A DNA stretch of 64,000 bases from Flavobacteriaceae bacterium (GCA_013214065.1 JABSPK010000009.1:1-64000), one strand, 5' to 3'. Positions 38,355 to 47,726 are shown, numbered from the stretch's first letter. The notes: generated by a model not told the origin, from the letters alone. Made by a program: numbers and translations.

Positions 38355-38994
38355 GAAGTTCGACGATTTTAGCAAACAGGTCTTAAAAGTAAAAAATCTG
38401 CCATTGCCGGGTGAGGAATCACATTATAAAATGGAACCTGAGATCCGTAAGGCTTGGCTGGAGAAGCGGTCAAAGCCGTCACACCGACCCAAAGAAGCCG
38501 CGGTTATGGCGGTTTGCTATGCCGATTCGAACGGGTTCACGAATTTGCTCTTGATTTTAAGAAAGACCTATCAGGGGGTCCATTCGAATCAAATCGGCTT
38601 TCCGGGGGGTAAGGTTGAAATCGAAGATCGGGATCTGATGCAGACTGCTTTGCGCGAGACCCATGAAGAGGTAGGTATTGCCCCAGAGCGATTGACCGTT
38701 CTTAAATCGTTGACCCAAGTATATATCCCACCGAGTAATTTTTTGGTCCAGCCTTACTTGGCCATAGCCGAAGGCCCCATGACTTTTGTCAAACAGCAAG
38801 AGGAGGTCGAGGCCTTGGTCGAGGTTCCTTTGGTCGACATCATGGATGATACCAATCGTATTGCACAACAACTTTCAACGTCCTATGCCCAAAACATTTC
38901 GGTACCCGCCTTTAAATTAAATGGTTACGTGGTTTGGGGAGCTACGGCCATGATGTTGAATGAAATCAGGGATTTATTTAAGAAGTCGCTTTAA
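38353..38994 (+). CDS. NUDIX hydrolase, CoA pyrophosphatase type
   Basis: A 213-residue NUDIX protein with the full box GGKVEIEDRDLMQTALRETHEEVGI (given here as G, E, REThEEvGi in residues 79-103) preceded by the CoA pyrophosphatase (NudL/UPF0035) pattern LLILRKTYQGVHSNQIGFPGG. It likely cleaves CoA or its oxidised forms to 4'-phosphopantetheine and ADP. The start MKFDDFSKQVLKVKN agrees with relatives and shares two bases with the start codon of the opposite cyclophilin gene. Confidence 0.9.
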   Translation: MKFDDFSKQVLKVKNLPLPGEESHYKMEPEIRKAWLEKRSKPSHRPKEAAVMAVCYADSNGFTNLLLILRKTYQGVHSNQIGFPGGKVEIEDRDLMQTALRETHEEVGIAPERLTVLKSLTQVYIPPSNFLVQPYLAIAEGPMTFVKQQEEVEALVEVPLVDIMDDTNRIAQQLSTSYAQNISVPAFKLNGYVVWGATAMMLNEIRDLFKKSL

Positions 38995-39030
38995 ACCTGA
39001 TTTTGTATTTTAGGATATTCAAAACAGCAC

Positions 39031-39834
39031 ATGGGGATTTTTAAGACCAACCCGTTCGGGCATAACCTATTCCTAAAGAAATGGTTGATTCGTGTCATGG
39101 GCATGATGACGCACCAACGCTATAAACAGTTCAATAAACTCGAGATCATGGGTTCCGAAGTGATACGGAACCTCCCCGACAAGAAGGTGTTGTTCGTTAG
39201 CAACCATCAGACCTATTTTGCGGATGTAGTCGCCATGTTCCATGTATTCAATGCCAGTTTGAGTGGGAGGGAAGACAACATCAAGAACCTTGGGTATCTG
39301 TGGTCTCCGAAACTCAATATTTACTATGTAGCGGCAAAAGAGACCATGAAAAAGAGTTTGCTGACCAAATTGTTGGCCTATGCGGGTTCGATCAGTATCG
39401 AACGTACTTGGAGGGCCGATGGTAAGGATGTGAACCGTCAGGTCAAAATGAGTGATATCACCAGCATTGGGACGGCCCTTGACGATGGTTGGGTCATCAC
39501 GTTTCCCCAAGGAACGACCAAACCCTGGAAACCCCTTCGAAAGGGTACGGCCCATATCATCAAGCGCTATAAACCGGTAGTAGTACCGGTGGTCATTGAC
39601 GGCTTTCGGCGATCATTCGATAAGAAAGGGCTCTACATCAAGAAAAAAGGGATCTTACAATCCATGCATATCAAAGAACCGCTCGACATTGATTACGATG
39701 AAGAATCGATCGACCAAATCATGGAAAAATTAGAGTATGCCATAGAACAGCACCCTTCTTTTTTGAAAGTGATTCCACAAGAAGATCTGTTGGCCTATGA
39801 GGAGGAAAACAGGCAGCGGCAATGGCGCTACTAA
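39031..39834 (+). CDS. plsC: 1-acyl-sn-glycerol-3-phosphate acyltransferase
   Basis: A 267-residue PlsC-family acyltransferase of phospholipid synthesis. The catalytic motif is SNHQTYFAD (N-H-x4-D, near residue 57); FPQGTTKP (F-P-x-G-T) and a PVVIDGFRR block complete motifs III-IV. No clear membrane helix, as in many soluble-looking members. It ends overlapping the stop codon of the converging membrane protein by 4 bp. Confidence 0.85.
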   Translation: MGIFKTNPFGHNLFLKKWLIRVMGMMTHQRYKQFNKLEIMGSEVIRNLPDKKVLFVSNHQTYFADVVAMFHVFNASLSGREDNIKNLGYLWSPKLNIYYVAAKETMKKSLLTKLLAYAGSISIERTWRADGKDVNRQVKMSDITSIGTALDDGWVITFPQGTTKPWKPLRKGTAHIIKRYKPVVVPVVIDGFRRSFDKKGLYIKKKGILQSMHIKEPLDIDYDEESIDQIMEKLEYAIEQHPSFLKVIPQEDLLAYEEENRQRQWRY

Positions 39835-40472
39835 ACTTCCAACTTTTTCAATTCATTGTAGTTGTCGTTCAATCGCTTGAGCAGGATGCCGTAAATCAGA
39901 CGATAGAACAACCAAAGGAGAAAGGCGAAAAATAAGATGCCACCGAGAAGCAAGGCCCCCACTACGAACCAAACCCCTATGGTCTGATCCGCCTGGGCGA
40001 TACGACTGGCCAATTCCTCATCCGGATTGAAGATGACGATCTCAAAGAAGACCACGATCATCATTACCGAGAATAAAATCAAATTAAACCAGACATACTG
40101 CATTACCGTTTTACGGGTAACGATGATTTTTTTCATCAGATTACGTGCCGAATCGGTGACTGAAATCTGTTTGTAATTCTGATAGAACTTGAATATGAAA
40201 TAGATGATGATCAGATAACTCAAGATCTCCAAGGAAAGTTCGACCCCTCTCATCAGTTCGGCCCCATTGCCGGTCAATTGCTCGCTGGTACGAGGTAGAA
40301 ACGCCATCGCGATCCAAAACAGGAATTCGGCCACACTGATATAAAATATCCATTTGACCATAGAAGATGATTTTTTCCAAATCATCTTGTAAATCTCTTC
40401 ATAGCTGAGCTTTGGAAGCTGGGCTTCCTGCTTTTGCCAATCTTTCTTTAAGAGTTCCAGTTCGTCCATCAT
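39831..40472 (-). CDS. Four-helix membrane protein downstream of an ECF sigma factor
   Basis: A 213-residue protein: a cytoplasmic N-terminal stretch (LLKKDWQKQEAQLPKLSYEEIYKM), four predicted membrane helices (about residues 40-60, 77-97, 120-145, 165-192), and a charged C-terminus. No known domain is recognised. It starts 3 bp after the sigma gene stop, so it is translationally linked to it and probably acts as its regulator or membrane sensor; that is inference from position. Confidence 0.78.
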   Translation of the reverse strand: MMDELELLKKDWQKQEAQLPKLSYEEIYKMIWKKSSSMVKWIFYISVAEFLFWIAMAFLPRTSEQLTGNGAELMRGVELSLEILSYLIIIYFIFKFYQNYKQISVTDSARNLMKKIIVTRKTVMQYVWFNLILFSVMMIVVFFEIVIFNPDEELASRIAQADQTIGVWFVVGALLLGGILFFAFLLWLFYRLIYGILLKRLNDNYNELKKLEV

Positions 40473-40475
40473 AGT

Positions 40476-40970
40476 TTATGGATTTAGAATGGTTCTTAGT
40501 TTATTTTTAATTCGATTCATCTTGACCCGTGCATTCACTTCAGTAATACCTAAGGTCTCGGCGATTTCCGAATAGTCTTTGTCTTCCAAATAAAGAAAAA
40601 CCAAGGCTTTGTCGATATCCCCTAATTGTTTGACCGCGTTATACATCAATTTCAATTGACGTTCTTGGGTGTCATCGTATTCGTCGGCCTTGATTTTGAA
40701 AATTACCGATTCATAATCTTGGGTTTGAATGCGCTTTTTTGATTTACGATAGAGCGTAATAGCCGTATTCAAAGCGACCCGGTACATCCAGGTGCTGAAC
40801 TTCGAATCACCCCGAAACTTCGGATAGGCCTTCCAAAGTTGAATGGTAATTTCCTGGAACAGGTCCTTATGTGAATCCCTATCATTGGTGTAGAGACTAC
40901 AAACCTTGTGAACAATGTTTTGATTGTTCTCAAGTTCGGTCACGAATTGGTGTTCCAGTTCTTTGTTCAC
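40476..40970 (-). CDS. ECF RNA polymerase sigma factor
   Basis: A 164-residue intact ECF sigma: sigma2 at about 10-85 (SHKDLFQEITIQLWKAYPKF; KFSTWMYRVALNTAITLYRK) and sigma4 at about 105-160 (LYLEDKDYSEIAETLGITEVNARVKMNRIKNKL). It starts with GTG at 40970 (GTG AAC AAA), which matches the MNKELE opening expected for relatives. It forms a pair with the four-helix membrane protein. Unlike the sigma gene at 5.5 kb it has no lesion. Confidence 0.92.
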   Translation of the reverse strand: MNKELEHQFVTELENNQNIVHKVCSLYTNDRDSHKDLFQEITIQLWKAYPKFRGDSKFSTWMYRVALNTAITLYRKSKKRIQTQDYESVIFKIKADEYDDTQERQLKLMYNAVKQLGDIDKALVFLYLEDKDYSEIAETLGITEVNARVKMNRIKNKLRTILNP

Positions 40971-41026
40971 AAACAGGGTTGGTAGTTTATGGATTAGTAG
41001 TCAAAAGTGTGGTTTTGTTACAACTT

Positions 41027-42454
41027 TTATTTGCGATAATCCAATGGCGGTGGTCGGTCGCCCAATAAGGGTTGATATACGAAATCGGCCCCGCGTCGTT
41101 CATTGAATTCGATTTTGGCCTGCTGAATCAAGGAATCATCTTGAAAAAGATCCATGGCCGTGGCGACAAGGGTCTTGGCCGCCACCATCATGCCTTTGAT
41201 GCCGATACTGGTGCCTCCGGCCGCAACCGCCTGCCAACTATGGGCCGGGGTTCCCGGTACCCAGGTGGCGGTTCCAAAACCTACGGTCGGTACGACGAAA
41301 CTCACATCGCCCACATCGGTCGATCCGTAGGCCCTGGCCTGTTCTTTGTAGGGCTGTACGACCAAGGCACGTTGCTCATTGAGTCCCGGTTGGCCCAAGG
41401 TCTTGGCGATTTTATTCCCGAATACCCGTTCCTCGTCCGTATAGGAAATGCCCCCGATTTCGGAGAGGTTGTCATGCACCAACTTTTGGAGTACCAGGTT
41501 CGGAAGCAATTCATGTACCCCATTGACCAATTCATATTCCATAGTGGTCCCTGTACCTAGGGCGGCCCCTTCACCGGCTTTTACGATGCGTTCGAAAATA
41601 CCGCGCAACACATCACGACGGTTGTGTCGGGCATAGTAATACACCTCGGCGAAATCGGGAACCACGTTCGGGGCCTTACCCCCATCGGTAATGACGTAGT
41701 GTATACGGGCTTCTTGGGGGATATGCTCGCGCATCATATTGACCATGGCGTTCATGGCTTCCACCCCGTCCAATGAGGAGCGCCCCATGTGGGGAGCGCC
41801 TGCGGCGTGGGCCGATACACCATGGAATCTGAACTTTGCACTCATATTGGCCAGGGCAGCAGCAGCACTAGCGGCGTTTGCCGAACTCGGGTGCCAATGC
41901 AAGGCTACATCCACATCATCGAAAAGCCCTTCTCGGGCCATGTAAACCTTGGCACCACCGCCTTCTTCGGCGGGGCAACCGTAAAAACGGATCGTACCTG
42001 CTATGGTATTGTTCTCCATCCAGTCTTTCAGCGCAATGGCCGCAGCGGCCGAAGCGGTCCCGAAGAGATGGTGGCCACAAGCATGTCCTGCCAGTCCACC
42101 AGCCGATTGTTTTTCAGGAACGGCATTTTGCGAGAGGCCCGGCAAGGCATCGAATTCCCCTAAAATGGCAATGACCGGATACCCGGTCCCATAAGATGCC
42201 GTGAAAGCTGTCGGCATGTCAGCTACCCCACTGTTTATTTGGAAACCGGCATCGATCAAGGTGCGTTGCAAAAGTGCCGAACTTTTTTCCTCTTGATAAC
42301 CCATTTCTGCCAATTCCCATATTTGTAGGGCGATCTCACCATATTTGGCGTGCTGGTCCCCAAGTTTCTGCAGGACCTCCGTCTTGTTGTTTTGGGCCGC
42401 TGAAGGGGCTACGATTAAGCAAAAAACGAAAAGGGTGGAAAGTATGCGGCACAT
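41027..42454 (-). CDS. Exported M20 family amidohydrolase (AbgB-like)
   Basis: A 475-residue metallo-hydrolase with a signal peptide (ILSTLFVFCLIVAPSAAQ). GHACGHHLFGTA, CPAEEGGGAK and LHWHPSS carry the metal ligands of the M20D/amidohydrolase group; FHGVSAHAAGAPHMGRSSLDG is the dimerisation domain junction. It most resembles AbgB (aminobenzoyl-glutamate utilisation), but exported flavobacterial members probably act on other N-acyl amino acids. A near-consensus -7 box TATCTTTA (minus strand, 42476-42483) precedes it. Confidence 0.88.
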   Translation of the reverse strand: MCRILSTLFVFCLIVAPSAAQNNKTEVLQKLGDQHAKYGEIALQIWELAEMGYQEEKSSALLQRTLIDAGFQINSGVADMPTAFTASYGTGYPVIAILGEFDALPGLSQNAVPEKQSAGGLAGHACGHHLFGTASAAAAIALKDWMENNTIAGTIRFYGCPAEEGGGAKVYMAREGLFDDVDVALHWHPSSANAASAAAALANMSAKFRFHGVSAHAAGAPHMGRSSLDGVEAMNAMVNMMREHIPQEARIHYVITDGGKAPNVVPDFAEVYYYARHNRRDVLRGIFERIVKAGEGAALGTGTTMEYELVNGVHELLPNLVLQKLVHDNLSEIGGISYTDEERVFGNKIAKTLGQPGLNEQRALVVQPYKEQARAYGSTDVGDVSFVVPTVGFGTATWVPGTPAHSWQAVAAGGTSIGIKGMMVAAKTLVATAMDLFQDDSLIQQAKIEFNERRGADFVYQPLLGDRPPPLDYRK

Positions 42455-42527
42455 AAGGTTGATTTTGGTCCTAGATAAAGATAGTAAAAACAGCTTCCGT
42501 TGGCTGTGATGCTAGCCGGCATATCGT

Positions 42528-42535
42528 TAAATTTG
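42528..42535 (+). promoter_or_regulatory. -7 promoter box for the NADH dehydrogenase gene
   Basis: TAAATTTG, perfect TAnnTTTG match, 15 nt before the ATG at 42551. Confidence 0.5.
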
Positions 42536-42550
42536 CTTTTTCGCTCATCT

Positions 42551-43827
42551 ATGAATATTCCGCAATCAAGTTTCCCAAGGGTCATCATTATCGGTGGTGG
42601 TTTCGGTGGGATTTCCTTGGCCAAAAAGTTAAGCCGACAAGAATTCCAGGTCGTTCTTATCGACAAACACAATTATCACACCTTCCAACCGCTGTTGTAT
42701 CAAGTCTCCACTGGGGGCTTGGAGCCCGATTCGATCGCCTATCCGATACGCAAGGTATTGCAAGGTTATCCGAATTTCTTTTTTCGGTTGACCGAAGTAT
42801 TGGATGTTGACCCGGCTGCGAACGAGGTACATACGACCATCGGGAATTTGAAATTCGATTACTTGGTCGTGGCTACGGGTTCGAAGACCAATTATTTCGG
42901 AAATGAAGGCATTGCCAAAAACAGTATGGCGATGAAGACCATTCCGCAATCGTTGAACTTACGAAGCCTGATCCTGGAAAATTTCGAGCAAGCCTTATTG
43001 ACCGATGACCTACACGAACGTGAGGCCTTGATGAATTTCGTCATCGTGGGTGGTGGCCCCACGGGGGTGGAGTTGGCAGGGGCTTTGGCCGAGATTAAAA
43101 AGGGGATTTTACCCAAAGACTATCCGGATCTCGATACCCGGCGTGCCCAAATCAACTTGGTACAAGGCGGAGATCGTATCCTACCGGCGATGAGCGAGAT
43201 CGCTTCCAAAAAAGCGGAAGATTTCCTAGAAGGTCTGGGGGTCAACGTGTGGAAGGAAATCCGAGTCACGGATTATGACGGCAAAACGGTGACTACGAAT
43301 ACCGATACCCGTTTTGAAACAGCCACCATGGTGTGGGCCGCAGGGGTAGAAGCGGTAAGCTTAAAAGGGCTTGATGCCGAGGAAATCCTAAGTCGGGGCA
43401 AACGACTGAAAGTAAATGAATTCCATCAAGTGGAAGGATTTGAACACATCTTCGCCATCGGTGACGTAGCCGAAATGACCTCCGAGGCCTATCCATACGG
43501 TCACCCGATGATGGCCCAGCCTGCCATGCAACAAGGGGAAAACCTGGGGAGCAATTTGGTGCGGATGTTGAATGGAAACCCATGAAGCCCTTCAAATACA
43601 ATGATAAGGGGAGTATGGCCACGGTGGGACGCAACAAGGCGGTCGCCGATCTACCCAAATTCAAATTCCAAGGAATTTTCGCTTGGTTCGTCTGGATGTT
43701 CGTTCACCTTTACTTCTTGATCGGTTTTCGAAATCGGGTGGTGGTCTTTATCAATTGGGTCTACAATTAGATCAAGTTCGATCGCGAAGCCCGACTGATC
43801 ATCAGACCCTATAAAAAAAGGGCGTAG
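42551..43827 (+). pseudogene. ndh: Type II NADH dehydrogenase with frameshifted and stop-interrupted C-terminus
   Basis: The core frame (42551-43585, 344 residues) encodes the FAD and NAD Rossmann domains of NDH-2: VIIIGGGFGGISLAKKL, VVATGSKTNYFGN, FVIVGGGPTGVELAGAL and the FAD site HIFAIGDVAEM. It stops at TGA right after MLNGNP. The conserved C-terminal region continues in another frame from ATG 43582 (overlap ATGA): KPFKYNDKGSMATVGRNKAV, then a hydrophobic anchor (FAWFVWMFVHLYFLIGF) to NWVYN, where TAG 43768-43770 interrupts; the same frame then reads IKFDREARLIIRPYKK before TAG 43825. So one frameshift and one nonsense codon separate the catalytic core from its membrane anchor. Either a decaying gene, a split gene, or sequence errors. 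Confidence 0.82.
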
Positions 43828-43828
43828 G

Positions 43829-45517
43829 TCATTTTTGCTTGAACACGGCGGCCTGGTAGGGGAGTAGTTGGATGCGATCTTCCGATAAACAAGGATTAGG
43901 GTCGTTCGATAAGAGCAGTTCCCAACCCTGCTCCGAAAAACCGTCAAGGGTGAAAGTCTTTTCTTCCGTTGCGAAATTCAAGGTCACCAAATACCGTTCA
44001 TCCCCATGGCTTCGGTAATACGCATAAATGGCTTCGTCGTCTTCCATGAGCAATTCATAAGCCCCATAGACCAATCCCAAATGTGATTTCCGTAATTGAA
44101 CCATCTTTTTGAAATAGGACAAGACCGAATCGGCATCCCCCTCTTGGTCGGCTACGTTCACTCCATTTCGATGGTTGGGATTGAGCGAAATCCAAGGTTC
44201 TGAAGTGCTAAACCCGGCATTCTGGCCCGAATCCCACTGCATCGGGGTGCGCGCGTTATCCCTAGAGGCTTCTTTTTCGTTGGCAATGAAATCTTCAAGG
44301 GCGATACCCTCTTGTTGCAACAATTCGAAGCGGTTCAAGGTATTGATGTCACGGTATTGATCGATATGATCGAAGCGCACATTGGTCATACCGATTTCAT
44401 CACCAAAATAGATATAGGGCGTACCCCGCATGGTCAACAAAAAGGTCTGCAATAACGTTGCCGAATGATGCCAAAACGCTTCGGAGTCATTACCCCATCG
44501 ACTCACACTGCGCGGAAAATCATGGTTGCTGAGGTACATACTGCCCCATCCTTTTTTGGCGAAAACGGTATCCCAAGACGAATGGACTTTTTTGAACTCG
44601 GTCAGTTTCCAACGGTCTTTGCGCATCCAAAAAACCTCGTCCCCATCCCGGTCGAGGGCCATCAGATCAAAATGAAAGAACATATTGAGTTCTTCCCGAT
44701 CTTCATCCACAAAATCGAGCGCTTGATCGAGGTCGACCCCTGGGGCTTCCCCAACGGTCATTGCATCATACTTGCTGATCACTTCGCGATTCATTTCATG
44801 CAAGAATTCGTGCAATCGGGGTCCATTGGCATAAAAGGGAACGAAATTGCCCTCAAAATGTTCGGGCAGTTCAGGGTAGGTAATATCTTTTGAGATAAAC
44901 GGAATTACATCCATACGAAAGCCATCGACTCCTTTTTGGAACCAAAAATGGAGGATATCGTGGATTTCTTGCCGAACTGTAGGGTTTTCCCATTTGAGGT
45001 CGGGCTGTTTGGTTGAAAAGTAGTGAAGGTAATAGGCATCGGTTTGGGCGTCGTATTTCCATGCATCGCCGTCAACATCGAAATAACTCCATCGTTTCGG
45101 GGGCGTTCCTTTTTCAGCGGGCCACCAATGGTAATAATCACGATAGGGGTTTTCCCTTGACTTTTTCGATTCTTGAAACCAATAATGCTCATCGCTGGTA
45201 TGGTTGGCTACGAGATCCATGACCAATTTCAATCCTCTTTCTTTCATACCTGCCAAAAGCGCGTCAAAATCGTCCATGGTACCGAATTCGGGCATAATGC
45301 TTCGATAATCACTGATATCATAGCCGTTGTCGTCGTTCGGAGAGGCATAAATGGGGCAAAGCCAAACGATATCGACCCCGAGGCTTTGAATGTAATCCAA
45401 TCGATTGATAATACCGCGAAGGTCACCTACCCCGTTGCCGGAACTGTCTTGAAAGCTTCTCGGGTAGATTTGATAGACAACCCCTTCTTTCCACCATGAT
45501 CGTTTTGTTCGGTCCAT
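43829..45517 (-). CDS. GH13 alpha-glucosidase (oligo-1,6-glucosidase/MalL type)
   Basis: A 562-residue GH13 enzyme without a signal peptide, so probably cytosolic. The four conserved regions are visible: DLVANHTSDEH, GFRMDVIPF (nucleophile Asp), MTVGEAPG (acid/base Glu) and LSNHDFPRSVSRW. The GH13_17/31-type opening WWKEGVVYQIYPRSFQDS fits exo-acting alpha-glucosidases hydrolysing maltose, isomaltose or sucrose. The trehalose synthase signatures are not obvious, so TreS is less likely. It ends 2 bp from the remnant of ndh on the other strand. Confidence 0.9.
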   Translation of the reverse strand: MDRTKRSWWKEGVVYQIYPRSFQDSSGNGVGDLRGIINRLDYIQSLGVDIVWLCPIYASPNDDNGYDISDYRSIMPEFGTMDDFDALLAGMKERGLKLVMDLVANHTSDEHYWFQESKKSRENPYRDYYHWWPAEKGTPPKRWSYFDVDGDAWKYDAQTDAYYLHYFSTKQPDLKWENPTVRQEIHDILHFWFQKGVDGFRMDVIPFISKDITYPELPEHFEGNFVPFYANGPRLHEFLHEMNREVISKYDAMTVGEAPGVDLDQALDFVDEDREELNMFFHFDLMALDRDGDEVFWMRKDRWKLTEFKKVHSSWDTVFAKKGWGSMYLSNHDFPRSVSRWGNDSEAFWHHSATLLQTFLLTMRGTPYIYFGDEIGMTNVRFDHIDQYRDINTLNRFELLQQEGIALEDFIANEKEASRDNARTPMQWDSGQNAGFSTSEPWISLNPNHRNGVNVADQEGDADSVLSYFKKMVQLRKSHLGLVYGAYELLMEDDEAIYAYYRSHGDERYLVTLNFATEEKTFTLDGFSEQGWELLLSNDPNPCLSEDRIQLLPYQAAVFKQK

Positions 45518-45534
45518 TCCAGAATTTTGAAAAC

Positions 45535-45542
45535 CAAAGATA
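45535..45542 (-). promoter_or_regulatory. -7 promoter box for the GH13 alpha-glucosidase
   Basis: TATCTTTG on the minus strand, perfect match, 17 nt before the start codon at 45517. Confidence 0.5.
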
Positions 45543-45578
45543 TTCGATTAGGTCGGAATTCAAGAAGACAAAATGGGC

Positions 45579-46481
45579 TCAATTCCGGTTTCTAGGATGG
45601 TAGCGCTGCAAGGCGTCGGCCAAATGGGTACGATCTACATGCATATACACTTCGGTGGTCGTAATACTCTCATGCCCCAGCATTTGTTGAATGGCCCTAA
45701 GGTCGGCACCTCCTTCGAGCAAATGGGTCGCGAACGAATGCCTAAAGGTATGTGGACTGACCGTTTTCTTTATGCCACTTGCCTCGGTCAAGCGCCGTAC
45801 AATGGTAAAGATCATAGCACGCGTCAATTGTTTGCCGCGCCTGTTCAAAAACAGGATGTCTTCATGACCGGCAACAATGGTTTGGTGCGACCGCACCAAA
45901 TTCCGATAAGTGGTGATATAGGCCATACAACTTCTATTGATCGGCACGAAACGTTGTTTGGACCCTTTACCGGTTACCTTGATGAACCCCTCTTCAAAGT
46001 AAAGGTCCGATAGTTTAAGTTGTATTAATTCCGACACGCGTAGGCCACATCCATAAAGGGTCTCGATGATTGCCCGGTTGCGTTCACCCTCCGGTTTCGA
46101 TAGGTCAATGGCCCCAATAATGGTATCGATTTCATCGGTGCTTAGGGTATCGGGAAGTTTGCGGCCGATTTTGGGTGATTCGATCAGATCCATTGGATTG
46201 TCGGTGCGGTATCCTTCAAAAACCAAAAACGTAAAAAACCCCTTTAGGGCGGAAATGATGCGTGATTGGGATCTTGGGTTGAGTTCTTTGGCCACTTCAT
46301 AAATGAAACGTTGTAAAATGTCCTTTTCGATCACCAGTGGCCCAGTGGTTATTTGATGCACTTCTAAAAACCCAAGTAATTTGCGCAGATCCAAACCGTA
46401 ATTCTGTAAGGTGTTCTTCGAAAGCCCACGTTCGATTTGCAGGTATTGTTGATAGTCGTCAAGGGCTTGATTCCATTTCAC
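45579..46481 (-). CDS. xerD: Site-specific tyrosine recombinase XerD
   Basis: A 300-residue tyrosine recombinase that resolves chromosome dimers at dif. N-terminal SAM-like core-binding domain (1-100, YLQIERGLSKNTLQNY) and catalytic domain with the Arg in GLRVSELIQL, H-x-x-R in HTFRHSFATHLL, the His in LGHESIT and the nucleophile Tyr in TEVYMHVD. The closeness to XerD rather than XerC is judged from these blocks. Start is GTG at 46481; a -7 box ends 4 nt upstream. No att sites or cargo are seen, so it is housekeeping, not an integron or phage integrase. Confidence 0.93.
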   Translation of the reverse strand: MKWNQALDDYQQYLQIERGLSKNTLQNYGLDLRKLLGFLEVHQITTGPLVIEKDILQRFIYEVAKELNPRSQSRIISALKGFFTFLVFEGYRTDNPMDLIESPKIGRKLPDTLSTDEIDTIIGAIDLSKPEGERNRAIIETLYGCGLRVSELIQLKLSDLYFEEGFIKVTGKGSKQRFVPINRSCMAYITTYRNLVRSHQTIVAGHEDILFLNRRGKQLTRAMIFTIVRRLTEASGIKKTVSPHTFRHSFATHLLEGGADLRAIQQMLGHESITTTEVYMHVDRTHLADALQRYHPRNRN

Positions 46482-46485
46482 CCTT

Positions 46486-46493
46486 TAAAAATA
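46486..46493 (-). promoter_or_regulatory. -7 promoter box immediately before xerD
   Basis: On the minus strand TATTTTTA (one mismatch to TAnnTTTG) is followed by AAGG and the GTG start of xerD, a 4-nt gap. Confidence 0.5.
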
Positions 46494-46600
46494 GCAAAAC
46501 GGAGTGTGAACCGAAGGTATATCAAACGTACAATGCAGCGCCCTATTTTACGTTATTGGTTAGAACACTTTGAAAACGAACCATTTAACCAAACCAAATT

Positions 46601-47119
46601 ATGAAGTATTGCTATTTGTTCCTGATCATCTTTATGTGTTCGATCCCAACGATGACCGCCCAGGTCGATCGTGATCTATTCCGTGTCGGTTTCAATGCCG
46701 GCCTACCCGTTGGCGATGCCGCCGATATCGCCAATATCAGTATCGGGGTCGATGTCATGTACCATCTTGGTGTATCGAAGACCGTTGACCTTGGTGTGGC
46801 CACCGGTTTTACTAATGCCTTTGGAAAAACGGAAACCGTTTCTGGCGGTGGGATCACCATTGAGAACGAGTTCGATAACATCCAGCATATTCCTTTGGCC
46901 GGTTCGTTCCGTTTTTACCCGGCCCACGGGTTCAAACTTGGCGGTGACGTCGGTTATGCATTAGGTCTCAATGCCGGAAATGAAGGGGGCTTGTATTACC
47001 GCCCCATGTTGGGTATCGAGATCAACGGTACGACTGAATTGAACCTTTCATACACTGGTATCGAGGGTGATGGGGCGAATTTTACTACTGCGGTACTGGC
47101 CGTTTTGTTTCTTTTTTAA
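46601..47119 (+). CDS. Small outer-membrane beta-barrel protein
   Basis: A 172-residue protein with a signal peptide (MKYCYLFLIIFMCSIPTMTAQ) and a body of amphipathic beta strands with Gly/Asn turns ending in a C-terminal phenylalanine (LAVLFLF), the signature of an outer-membrane barrel (OmpA/opacity type). Function unknown. Followed 112 bp later by a second barrel of similar size, but with little sequence identity by eye. Confidence 0.82.
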   Translation: MKYCYLFLIIFMCSIPTMTAQVDRDLFRVGFNAGLPVGDAADIANISIGVDVMYHLGVSKTVDLGVATGFTNAFGKTETVSGGGITIENEFDNIQHIPLAGSFRFYPAHGFKLGGDVGYALGLNAGNEGGLYYRPMLGIEINGTTELNLSYTGIEGDGANFTTAVLAVLFLF

Positions 47120-47231
47120 TAAGCGACTGAAAAAGAGTAAGCTAGCTTTTGTAAGGCAATTTTTTCATGTTTTTACATCATTTTCGTAAGATTTAATGCT
47201 AACTTTTGGGTACTAATTAAAATCGAAAAAC

Positions 47232-47726
47232 ATGAAGAAAATCGTAATGATCCTTTGTCTGGCCATAGCCCCGGCATTGGGTATGGCCCAAACCTCCAAA
47301 GGGGATATCTTTTTGGAAGCCAACACCGGAAACCTTGCAACGGGTAACACTTCGTTTGCTTTGAACGCCAGTGATGGCAACACCGCCTGGTCTATCGGTA
47401 TCGATGGCGGGGTATTTATTATGGACGATCTCGCCATTAAAGCCGGTATCGGATATTCAGATCTAGGTGATTTCGTTGATGGCAATTTGGTCTATAAATT
47501 GGGGGCCAAGTATTATTTGAACGGTACCATTCCACTCGGTGCGGACCTCACCGGAATAACAAGTGACGGAAACGGTGCGAGCTGGTTCGGTCTGCAAGGC
47601 GGATATGCCATTTTCTTGGGCGATAATGTGGCCATCGAGCCTGCCCTTCGCTATAACATAACCCTCGATGAAGCCGACGCTGATAGTATCTTTCAAGCCT
47701 TGGTCGGGTTCGTTATCTTTTTATGA
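47232..47726 (+). CDS. Small outer-membrane beta-barrel protein
   Basis: A 164-residue protein with a signal peptide ending GMAQ, alternating beta strands (FLEANTGNLATGN; WFGLQGGYAIFLGDN) and a terminal aromatic/hydrophobic strand (QALVGFVIFL), matching eight-stranded barrels. A near-consensus -7 box (TAACTTTT) lies about 25 nt upstream. Function unknown; strong terminator follows. Confidence 0.82.
   Translation: MKKIVMILCLAIAPALGMAQTSKGDIFLEANTGNLATGNTSFALNASDGNTAWSIGIDGGVFIMDDLAIKAGIGYSDLGDFVDGNLVYKLGAKYYLNGTIPLGADLTGITSDGNGASWFGLQGGYAIFLGDNVAIEPALRYNITLDEADADSIFQALVGFVIFL

Noticed and set aside
43829-45517. Trehalose synthase to complete the GlgE pathway
   Set aside because: The opening YQIYPRSFQDS and FRMDVIPF are of the oligo-1,6-glucosidase type; TreS-specific sequence such as YEVHVRSFFDSNGDG is absent.
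45579-46481. XerD as an integrase of a mobile element or integron
   Set aside because: It has the housekeeping XerD blocks and ordinary neighbours; no direct repeats, att sites, cassette array or tRNA flank were seen.
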